From positions 40,005,554-40,069,553 of the forward strand of contig OX485803.1 in the NCBI GenBank assembly GCA_950295325.1: a stretch of 64,000 bases of DNA, given 5' to 3'. This DNA is from Polytrichum commune (Eukaryota; Streptophyta; Polytrichopsida; Polytrichales; Polytrichaceae). The notes beneath the pieces were generated by a model. It saw only the letters and a program-made list of their open reading frames with translations, ran no database searches and had not been told where the DNA came from. The translations under genes and the position numbers were made by a program. Shown here in pieces: positions 48,027 through 58,707 of the stretch. Each line of letters opens with the position of its first letter. The first letter of the stretch is position 1.

Positions 48027-48444
48027 TGCATTAGGGGAGGAATGAACTCAAAAGGTGCCCACGAGTTTGGTCCCCAAAAAGAATTTTCTCTGATATTTTG
48101 TTTTCAAAACTCAAATGAAAATGAGGTTCTGCTCAAAGGTACTAGAAACCGGAACCACTAAACTATTGACACGTTAGGGTGTGGACTTGTCATGGTGTAG
48201 TCCTCTAGTACTTGTGATGTTGCTGTGACCTCCATTATGTACTTCCGAAGTCACATCGGCAAGGTTGAGGACACTAAGCACAACTCCATTGGCTCGGACC
48301 CATGATCCAAAACCATGTGGCACCTTATGTGCCATGTGAGCTCGTGGGTACGCCCTTGTACTACGGGGCTTGGGATATTAAGAATCTATTGTTTTGGTTA
48401 TTACAAGGGCAACAACCTTTTGAGTCCATTTCTCCCCTAATGCA
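48027..48444. mobile_element. R8 terminal-inverted-repeat element, about 418 bases
   Basis: The ends TGCATTAGGGGAGGAATGAA and the inverse, with CATTTCTCCCCTAATGCA, match almost fully, and the match continues inward as CTCAAAAGG and CCTTTTGAG. The interior is GC-richer than its flanks and non-coding. The target duplication is not clear because the outer bases are also symmetrical. Confidence 0.7.
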
Positions 48445-49084
48445 AATTTGTTCTAATGTCGCACTTGCCATGTTTTAGAGTTTTTGTGGTTCTGTGTAAT
48501 CAAACTGATCAACAATATATTGGACATGTTACAAGTTCTGATTTGATGCCCCATGTTCAAAGCATGTCAAAGATCATTTTATTGTTCACTGGAGAGTGTT
48601 TCTAAGGTGGATGGGTCTTAAGTGGCTTGTTTTCTTAATCAAACCCCTACATTTCATTGGTACATGGCTTAGTGAGGATCAAATAGCAAACATCATAAAA
48701 CACATGTTTAAAAGAGATTGGACTACGTCTTCAAATATTAATAACTGCTCTACACTTCGTAGTGGTCACAAATTGGGAGAACCTATATATCCAATTAAGC
48801 AAACAACAAACATGCATTGTTGATAACCATAACTAAATAAGGGGAGGCCCGATTTTCAATCCGTTTGTTGCAGATGTTTCAATGTAGATTTGCTACTGCA
48901 ACATGAGTTTTGTTATATAAATCTAATCCGTAGGAGTTGGAGAACATGTGAAATGAACCAAATAACACCCACATACCTTATTGTCAACATGAGATGTGGG
49001 TGTGAGAATCGATGGCAAGAGTTGTACACATATATTCCATTCCAAAAAAATTCACATCTAATTGATGTATTTTAGTTCAATGCA

Positions 49085-49310
49085 AATAAATGAGATTGAT
49101 TTTAAATTCTAGGACGCCAAAAGGCTCATGGGACTAGTATATCAAAATGGTGTTGAAGAGGCAAATTCCCTACAAGAATGGAGTGCAATGACCTCAATAA
49201 GATAGAGGCCAATATCAACTTGATGGTCCAATTGGAACAAAGACCTAAGACAACCAAGTATTATATTTTGAAATAGGGAAGGAAACCTATCTCTAATGAA
49301 GTTGTAGAGA
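49085..49310 (-). repeat. R1 copy with readable remnant frame
   Basis: The minus strand reads LYNFIRDRFPSLFQN and then LFQLDHQVDIGLYLIEV in one frame, matching the remnant peptides of the copies at 62125-62420 and 2030-2240. Preservation of a shared reading frame in diverged copies shows that the source element was coding. The interval 48445-51161 holds no other supported gene. Confidence 0.65.
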
Positions 49311-50960
49311 AAACACCTTAGAATTTCAATCTATTTGAGAGCAACCATATTAGGTAAGCATTGTAGCTTAATCATTTCCTATTATTCATTCATTTATGTA
49401 TTTTCCTTGTTCCATAAAGGTGACTTTCTTGGTGCCCTCTATCACTATATTCGGTAATTGGAGACTTTTTCATGGTTTTCAAAGAAAGAATAAGGAAAAC
49501 ACACTTATATATTCAATGTGACTTAATAAACCGATTCGCGTGAGCAACACTAACCAATCTGGCAAAAATACGTGTCATCACAATAAGAAATTGGACCAGG
49601 TATTAAACCAATTTCATTTAATTTGAGACTTTGCAAAGTCTCTAATTAATGAATATAGTGATCTCTATGAATCCATTTTATAAGCAAAAACATCTGAAGA
49701 TGTCATTGACCTTTCAAAGTTTTCAAAATGGCCAATGGTGACTCCTTAAACATGCTAGATGTATCATGCATAATGCATCGAAACAAATTGTAATGCGTCA
49801 TTTGGTAGAAGAGCTTTGGTCTTTGAGTGGATTTAGGGTTTGTAGCAATCTGGTCGTAACCTCTAAGTGCTCCATTAGGGTGAAAGCTCCAAAGCAATCC
49901 ATTTAAAAGTCCTTGCATTAGAATTTTATGGACTACATAACCACAGAGAGGAGAGTGGCAACCGACAAGTCATCCACCTACTTGACTTGGTTATTGATCA
50001 TAACTCATCAATTTCTGGACAAAATTTGAGAATCATGGATTAAAAAATATGACGAGTTTTGATAACCATTATCCTCTTGGATGAGCGATAAATTTATGGT
50101 GAGGTATTGAAAAAATTATAGGAAGATGTTAATCTTATAGATGTGAAAAGGGGCCCGATTCTAGAATAGTTTTCTTTTTTCAAAACTATATATGTGTTAC
50201 CTATATTCATAGAAAATGTGACATATTGGTATGTTTTGGCCATTTATTTGTTGAGGGTAGAATAAGTGAGAAACTTGATGTCGAATCATTGGTTACATTG
50301 GATGATGATATTGTCTTTGCAATTAAAAGAACTTCATGGGGACATTCCACTGTAATGTGTTTTTTATACGAAGCTTGCCATGGTATAAACCCTCCCAAAA
50401 TGCCCCAAAAGACTTCAAAATGTCTAGTATAAGAAAAAATGCATGTATAAAAAATACTTGTTACATATTCAAATAAACAAAGTGTCACACAAACGATTAG
50501 ATCATTTAAATCAAGTTTAATATTGAAAACAATAAAATAGTCTTGAGAGATCCCCTTGAAATCCAATTTTTTTCCCCATGCTTCTCAATTTGCTCAAATC
50601 GTGAGCGGGCACATGCAGATGGTGTGTCATGGTTGCATGCAACTTTTGCAAAACAACTGAACTGATACGATTATGATAAGACCCCTAAAGGGGAGTCCAA
50701 GTGAGTGAGTATACGACCCCAACGACATTTAAGGTCAGCCAAAATGTCTCCACATGAAACGTTCCACCGTGAAATTCAAATCTCATGAATCGCTCTGTTG
50801 TGTTTTGAGCTTTTGCAAACTCCACCAAACTTGGTCCAAATCCTCATTCAACTTAGGTGGATTAACTTTGAGCAAATTACATTGTATATATGATGAAGTG
50901 CGGCATTCAACATGTTGATTAGAGTGGCCTTCACGACTCATCCTACAACACCAAGTTTGA

Positions 50961-50987
50961 CATGCCATGCCATGCCATGCCATGCCA
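50961..50987. repeat. CATGC pentanucleotide tandem repeat
   Basis: Five CATGC units in a row lie about 175 bases beyond the stop codon of the TMEM184-like gene. Confidence 0.95.
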
Positions 50988-51161
50988 CCTTTAGGTGCCA
51001 TGAAACGATTGCAAAATCATTGGATTGGGTTGATGATGAAGAGTGTGGGGGGAGTGTGGGCCACACTATTTCCAATGTATAGTGCACCTAGGTACCGAGC
51101 AAACTCAAACACGATCCAAGCGTTGAGGTTTGAGAGTTTCTTTATCTCCACATACTTCTTG

Positions 51162-54100
51162 TCACCTTTGGATAAAACCTTCCGCATACTCGTCGTTTTC
51201 GCCGCTGAGGTCGATCGTGTCCATGAACGTCCCTTGCTCTGAAGCTCTCCGTTCCGTGAGCTTTGTGTTCTCATCCGCCTCCTCCTCCATGGCGCTCGCC
51301 CTACGGGCTTGGCTGGTTGGCTCGCCGGCCACCTCCACGGCAAATTTCTGCTTCCCTCTCGACATCGGCTCGGTCCACGACGGCAGATGATCATACGTCA
51401 TAAGGGCTGCCCGCCGCGTCTCCGGGGTCTCGAACGCCCGCGGGTTGAACTCTAGATCTGTGGGGTTGTTCCTGCTGTGCATCGCCAGCGGCGTTAGCCG
51501 AGTATTGTAAGGCGACGCATCATCGTAGGGACTGTTGGGGCCAAACACCTCTCTGTACGATGGCGGGTCCCGACCCACCGCGGTCTCGCCGCTCGTCCGT
51601 GGGGGGGCGGGGTTACTGGTCGGAGCGAGCTTCTCCGAATCCCATTCTTTTGGGTCGGGTTTTTGTGTTGTGGCGTTTCGAGTCACCGGCTCCATCTCCT
51701 TGCCCGTCGGCACAAAGGTGCGCACTCGGTACCTCTGCGGTGCCTCTTGGCTGCCGTCGCTATAGAGCACGTACTCATGGTAGGTCGGTGCAAACTACGC
51801 AAAACGGAGACGCGGAAGCATTAAGGTATGTGTGTGTGTGTGTGTGTGGTATATTTGGTCCATGGTTCATGTTCTCCGACTTCTACCGATTAGATGTACA
51901 CAACAAAAACAAGTTTTGCATCAGCAAATTAATCTACAATGAAGCATCTGCAAAACCCGGATTGGAAATCGGACCTCCCCTTATGGAGTTATAGTTATCG
52001 GAAGTGCATGTTTGTTAATTTCTTAACTAGATATATAGGTCCCTCAATTGTGTTCAATGTTGAGTGTAGAGTAGTTATTGATATCTAAAGACGTAGTCCA
52101 GTCTATTTGAGACATGTATGTCGTTTGCGCTTTGATCCTCACCGAATCACATACCGATCGAATCTAAGGGTCCGATTAAGAAAACGAGCCACTTTAGACC
52201 CATCAGCCTTAGTAGTAGTTGTTGTATGGGAGGGGGAAAGAAGGCCTTATTCTTAGATTAAAAAATTTACCCCACCTATATATTACCCCTCACCATGATG
52301 AAAACATGTCTCCCAACTACTAGAAACACGAATGGGGTGTTTGCACAATGTTCTCCTTCATCATGGAGAACAACAAGAAACACCCCATTCCCACTCTTTG
52401 AGGTTGAGAGAACATCAAAGGTGGGCATCAATCCCCCAAAGACGCCGTGGTATAGGGTTTGAGCTATAACGATGGTATGTGCAATTAGGTTGCTTTCGTG
52501 AACAGGTTGCCTCTTTACCCATGCAAATCACCTTGGGTCAAAAAAAATGAAATCACAAAAATTTATAACTTTGTTTATGTGTTTGTATAAAACCAACGGT
52601 AAAATGACAATTCTTATAATTTGATACTGTGGTAGAGTATATGTTTGATATAGTGTGTGGAATGCCCATAAATAAGCGTGGGGCAACCGAATTGCACATA
52701 TCAGTGTAGTTGTTTGACAAAAGAGTAAATATTAGGAGTTTGAATCTCCGCACCTACACTAAATTATGCCTCATAAAGTTACTACTTTCGTAAGATGAAA
52801 TCGCGGAAGTGCAAACTCAATTTCATGATTTTACAAACCAATTGAGCCATAGGTTCTATGAATTTCATTGGAATGATGAACCAAGTTCATAAAATAGACG
52901 ACCAATTTAACTTGAACTTTTAGGCAATTTCACTACATGGTGTGAACAATTTCGTGATTTGTTACCCATATTCACAACTCCACAAAATCAATTTCATGAA
53001 CCGTAGAACTTTATTTCACAGTACATCATGTATAAGATTCTCCTAATCACTCTGCACTGCTAGCTCTACCAAAATTTTGATTGATCTCTCTTGTCCAAAC
53101 CACAGTGTACAATAAGATCTATGAGATTGGTTTGGAAGATTCGTGAAGGTGCTAGAGGTAAAGATCCACACTATCATGAAAATTGAGGTGTGCCACATGT
53201 CAAGTCGGTTTAGAAGAATCATGAACTAATTTAGGAGGTTCATGAACGAGCTTGGAACCTTCATGAAATTGAGATTGCACTTCTGTGAAGTCATCTTACC
53301 AAATGAGGAAGTTTTTATCATCTTCCTCCGCCTCTACTCGACTTCGTCAGGGCAACCTGACCCAAAATTGCATGCTGCGTAGCGATGGAGGGGGGATTGG
53401 ATGTTGAAGAGAATTTGGCGGATGATATTGAAGAGTTGCGAGCATTGTGCACCTGATGCAGGGTGTCATCGACTACGTCGGAGAAGTTGAGCGCATGGTG
53501 GATGCTGCTGACAAGGCTGCCGTGCATCCCGATGTTGGCTTCCGCGTATGTGCTGTATGGGAACGCATATAGGTGGGCTACCGCCGCAAACAACATCTCC
53601 ACGCATATCACAATGTTTTGGACATCCGTGGATTCCTGTGCCGATAGAACATCGCCGCTCGCCAAGACGGAGATCAACACTCCCTGCACTCACGATTAGA
53701 GATCCAAACCCACAATCAGAATTTTGCAACCCGCTCATATTGCACAACGACGGCCTACAACATGCGTATGAGGTGTGTGTAAGAGCAACAATGAAATTAG
53801 AGTTCAATGAATTCGTAGTTGAGTTTCCTACTAAGTTCAAATAACCACAACATTATTCAGCCTGGCTGAAGCATTTTGTGGGGCCGGGAATATGCTGATA
53901 TAGGTTTCAGGAGATTCTCCTAGTGCGGAGATTCAACCTGAGTATCAGGTTTTGACAAGGGTGAACGTATGAACAAATCTAGGCTTCAAGGCTGAATAAT
54001 GTTATGGCACTTTCAATTGATATGTATCCATTTGCAACATGCATTGGCGGCGAGACAAGGAGGCCGCCATACTTGCCAGAAGGTCAAAAACACGACAGAT

Positions 54101-57100
54101 TTGATGATGACGAACTTGGAGAAGGGGTAGAAGGGCCGCAGCAGGTCCTTGCAGGCGACATAGAAGAGCACGAGCGCAGCCAATGCGCTCGTGTAAGAGA
54201 TGGTGTAGACAAGAGTGATGTAGAGGTAGCCATCGCGGGCGGAGAAGCTCCCGTCTTCATACAAGCCAGAGCCGTACAACACTAGCGTCACAAACACCAG
54301 GATCGGCTTCAGAATCACAAATTGCAGCACACATTGCTTACACCGCCGGATGAAAATCCTGCATGTGCACACAACAACTGCATGCATAACAATTCCTCAA
54401 CTAGATGTACCAACCTGTTCGTTTCCAGGAGAATCAGGAGAGATAGATGATGGGATTTTAGATAAGATGTTGGGGATTTTAAAAACTCAATTTGGATCTC
54501 GACTGTGCAAGGAGGGAGGGGCCATGTTTATCTGAAGATAGAAAGAGAACAAACTAAGCGTGGCTGAAGAATGTCATGTGGTCGTTGTGATCATCCTCCG
54601 CCAACAACGGTGCATGGCAGGATCCGTCTACAAGGAATAAGGCATTTCTTAGTTGATTCTATATCGACATGCGGCTGTAAAAAATAGCGATTCCTTGAAT
54701 ACTTGATTGCCACGTTCAGAGATTCGTCAACGATTCACAATTGCTAGGAGGATGAGGCGATTCCCGAGACGATCCAATGGTCATAATTCTCTGTGGAGTT
54801 GGGAGTGCACAAAAGCAGGCCACAGACCTTACGACGACGACGACGACGACAACAAATGAGATCCAAAGTAACAAACATGTACAAATTTGTTGCGCATAGT
54901 CAACCTGAACGGCGGCGATTCGCACGTGAGAGCTTGCTAACCATTTGGAAATCGTGACCAATGGGTAAATGAAAGATTTGTGTCTCCTTGTTTTTGGGGT
55001 GTGACCACTTCGGAATTTGCGGAAGCTCATTCAATGGTGATTCAACTTGAAATGGTCATCATCGGCATAAAACAAGAAAAAACAAACATTAACTTGTAAG
55101 TACATGTTGGTCACCATTTCAAGTCGGCTATCTTTATGTGTGTAGTCTTGCATCACGGTATGGTAACAAAATAAGGAGAGAACATACCCGTCGAGGGGGA
55201 TGGCGTCACAACAACAAGTCATGAGGCGCCATGAAGGTTTTAGAAACCGGCCGTGGAGGCTGGTGGCCACCACCCCAGGTCCTCCAACCCAAGCAAGGCA
55301 CAATGAGAGGAAATTGTAGATCACCCAAGCTTCGTACCTGCACAACAAGGAATTAGGAAAGTTCCCGCCTAACAACTTGAGATATTGTAAAGTTAGGGTA
55401 AGTGGGCCTAAGACAGACACTTGGGCTTTGCACCCACTTCTTATAGGATATTAAACACGAATAGTAGTACAAGATTATCAACAAATCCAAATCAGGGGCA
55501 TAGCCATTTTCCTTGTGATTCTTGTAGCTCATATGAAACTCTTATTCGTTATCAAATTGAAGATTCCCTCTCTTCTTAAAGGATCATATACGTCCCCTCA
55601 AATGAGTTGGTTATTGAACCTAGAAAAGTTAACAAAGTTTTAGCATGTAATCCAATTTGTATAAAACACATGTCTATTGGTGTCTATTGGTGTATCCAAT
55701 TTATTTCTAAAGCCGCACCTAATCACACACCACCCAAATATAGCTGTTCAGTTAAGATAAGTAACCAAATTAGGTCAGCTTACCGGTGCATTATGAAAAT
55801 TTTAAGTACTAGGGCAACGTTCCCTTCCCATCTTAAGCCTTGGTGCGTGGTGTGCAAGGGTTGCACATCAAAGACCAACATGATTTATGAGATTTTTCCC
55901 TCATCTCAACCTCAATTGAAGAGGTTGACATTCCAGAATCTAGAATGAATCAGGAGTTGTTTATTGAAGGGTCTGACGTTTTAGAATACATCTGGAATTA
56001 TCCGAAAGTGATTCCGTGATCATGGGAGTTGCCTCTTGCCTGGTTAAGAATGTTATGTGATGGAAGTCAGGCACCACACCCTAACAATTTTAGTCACCTG
56101 CTAGATTCATGAAGCAGAAAAGAAACGTCTCAAGGTTACAGGTGACTTACATTCCGGATATGGAGTTGAAGAAGATGGCTCCCATCGGCGCCACCAACGA
56201 CAAAAACGACATGAGTGCATACACCTGCACACAACTTGTTACTTTAGGTTTACTGATTAATTGTGCCAATAATTCCAGTTTGTCTTGTCGCATTTTGTTC
56301 CCATATTGCCCAGGTGCATTGCTCACTTGTGAAATTTACAAGCCCCATAATCCAGGTCCCAAAACCCAAACAACCTGGATGTGTAAAATGGAATGTAACA
56401 GGTTGAAGTTAGCTGTGATTATACAAAATGGATTTCGTGAAAACTCCACCTCTCTCATCTTTTCCGATTTCATCGACTAATCATGTTCCAACAAGGCTGG
56501 CTCAATCAACAAATCAAGTCCTGTCTTTAGCTGCCAATTTGAAACACCAAAAGTTTTGGAACAGAAAGGGTCATCAATGAAGAGCTCTGTACCAAAAGAT
56601 GCAAATGTCTCATCCCAGGCAACTTAGTCTCGCTAATTGTCACTCAGAAGCGTAGGTAACAAATTTGACACCACCTTTCCACGGGATACTATGAAATGCA
56701 TCACGATGGTTATCGAATTTCCTCATTGATAACATATTTAAAGTACTCAGTAGCGTGGAAGGTGCGTTTACAAACAACTACTGACCTCGATGATCGTCCC
56801 TCCTATTGGTGCAATCCGTTCCGTGGAGACAAACAATTTCTGGATTCTACTGAAAAGTTTGTCTAAAGTAATTGCCTCCTACAAATCCTATTCTTACATG
56901 CTCTCTCCTGGTGCCACATACAAACAGAATAGAACTAAAGAAAGTGCTACAACCAACTACACTTTGTATCGTAGTTGGGCAAGTTGGGCAAGGTAGAGTA
57001 GTTGTGGTTGTCATCAGTGCACCTTATCGCTCAAAAATAGAACCAAAGAGAGCATACTACAACCATCAACCACCGAAACGTTGGTTGATGGTAAACGCAC

Positions 57101-57429
57101 CTTGAGATTGCAAGCCTCCCAAACTTGCCATCGAACTCGTGAACACGTCAAACCCTAAACGGACGTTCCTGTCGTTCAAGACGAAGTGATGATGTGCAGT
57201 CTCATTGAAAATTGGACTTTGCATTGAAAAAATTGGAGAGAAATACGTGAATGAGCATCATTAATTGCGGTGATGACCTTACATGAATCATGAAAATGAT
57301 GCGGACGGTGTAGCGTTGGTAGGTGGGCTCGGTGTAGTTGCGCAAGTGCATATAAATGTGCCATATCGCAATCGCACTTGCACCTATTGTACACCCGGCA
57401 GCAAGAGCCACTGCACCATCTGGGGCCAT
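51162..57429 (-). CDS. TMEM184/OST-alpha (DUF300, LAZ1-like) seven-helix membrane protein
   Basis: Six minus-strand exons (57429-57283, 56224-56151, 55337-55188, 54358-54073, 53683-53453, 51794-51162) join in frame at GT..AG sites to give 506 residues. The protein belongs to the organic solute transporter alpha family, whose plant members include Arabidopsis LAZ1; this sequence resembles the subgroup carrying YTEPTYQRY and RRCKQ motifs rather than LAZ1 itself. Visible marks are HLRNYTEPTYQRYTVRIIF (28-46), YEAWVIYNFLSLCLAWVGG in exon 3, FIRRCKQCVLQFVILKP at the start of exon 4, and KFVIIKSVVFLTFWQ before the fifth exon. About seven hydrophobic helices span residues 9-265. A hydrophilic tail of about 210 residues follows, beginning FAPTYHEYVLYSDG. 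Plant relatives act at endomembranes, including the tonoplast, and LAZ1 affects cell death and brassinosteroid responses; the role here is inferred. Introns carry an R2 copy and two foldbacks. Confidence 0.93.
51826..51848. repeat. TG dinucleotide microsatellite
   Basis: About eleven TG units near the 3' end of intron 5 of the TMEM184-like gene. Confidence 0.95.
52080..52200 (+). repeat. R2 fragment in intron 5
   Basis: A weak match to the R2 middle and end: TAGTCCAGTCTATTTGAGACATG and GGTCCGATTAAGAAAACGAG-type strings in order. It is more diverged than the other copies. Confidence 0.45.
52331..52392. repeat. Foldback sequence in intron 5
   Basis: GAATGGGGTGTTT pairs with AAACACCCCATTC, and TGTTCTCC inside pairs with GGAGAACA around an eight-base loop. 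The hairpin is about 62 bases. Confidence 0.75.
53849..54003. repeat. Small foldback element in intron 4
   Basis: AACATTATTCAGCCT at the left and its perfect inverse AGGCTGAATAATGTT at the right bound about 155 bases. It looks like a short MITE. No second copy was noticed in the window. Confidence 0.6.
54834..54852. repeat. GAC trinucleotide repeat in intron 3
   Basis: About six GAC/CGA units in a row. Confidence 0.9.
55430..55790 (+). repeat. R2 dispersed repeat, near-complete copy in intron 2
   Basis: It aligns along its length with 16930-17290: CACTTCTTATAGGATATTAAACACG, ATCAACAAATCCAAATC and CATAGCCATTTTCC, then GTTATTGAACCTAG, CACCACCCAAATATAG and GTTAAGATAAGTAACC. A short tandem TGTCTATTGG lies inside. 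The element is antisense to the host gene. Confidence 0.7.
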
Positions 57430-58707
57430 TCCTCGATCTCCACCCTCCTTACAAGTGGTTGTATACTTGGATGGTTGTTGTACTCGGACATCTTCGTCTG
57501 GTCCACAGCATGATCAACCATAGGCACAGGAAATAATCTCTTTCATCTGTGACTATGTTACCACACAGTTAGTTGCGCTGCTTCATCCAATCAACCGTTG
57601 TCCAGGTTCTGACGACCATGCAGCATTGCCCCCATAATAGACCGATTTGGATATTCTCTTCGACGCATGGAAAAAAGGGGAAGACAATTGTTCTACAGCA
57701 GACTTTATATTTCTAACTGAAAGAAATTTCATCTTCACAGGATGATGAGCCTCTCACAGGAACTAATTTCACACCAAACCAGACTTGTGATAAGAGACGC
57801 CGCAATTCCTATTACGAGAGTGACGATCAAAGTGGAAAGTCGTTCAAAACCCCTCAAAGCTTCAAAAGAAAACCTTCAAGAACTTCTTAGGACCCTAACA
57901 GACTTTGTGCAAAGTTCATGTGAGTGGCAGTAGCTAAGACGCAGAGGATAAAATTCTGTGCCCACAACAGGATATGAATTTCGGCCAAATTTGGCTTTGT
58001 TCTCTGCGAATCGCGGATCCTCCTGAATGCAGAATTTGCCTCAACTGCCAGGAAATGGACCCAAAGAGGCCCCATAATGTCACCCTGTTCACTTTAGGCT
58101 CGCACTGCATTGACAGGTAGCCCACTTACATACGTGCAAAAAGGTAAGTTCAGGAAATGAGACCGTTCAAAGTATTGTCCACCAACATAAGACATGAGAA
58201 CTTCAGCGAGACCGGTCGAAGCTTGTGAACCTGAGAAACTCTAGAAGGACAAAGGGTTGTGTCCAGATTTACATGGACATTGCATTGACAAATTTCTTAC
58301 ATTGCCAGAAGGCATTTTTTCTGTTTTATTATACATCAGGGGCTGCTACAAAGGGCTTCAAACTGCAAACAGTCTATGAAAGCTGTCGTGTACCACTAGT
58401 TTTTCATCCCAATAAATTCTGAATCTAGTTGCTGTCCCCTTTTCATACAGTGGAAGGTGCTCTTCCGTGTTGTGAAGTTAATAACAGCTCATTGGCCTGT
58501 AAGGCACTAATGCAAGGATATCTTGTAACAATCCTTTTGTGGGCCCATACGAACGCTGATCTCTTGTGAACTACAAGCTACGCTGTTTGGAAAATCTTGT
58601 GGGCAACTACAGAAAACTCCAACCAACATTACATAAGTGTACATTGAGAAGAAAGTCAAAGTATGACCCCCATATGACCACTCATCCTGGAACGAACTGA
58701 GTTCCCA
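57430..58707. other. Interval between TMEM184-like gene and dioxygenase
   Basis: It should contain the promoter of the TMEM184-like gene and the 3' flank of the dioxygenase, both on the minus strand. I see no other gene or repeat copy. Confidence 0.5.
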
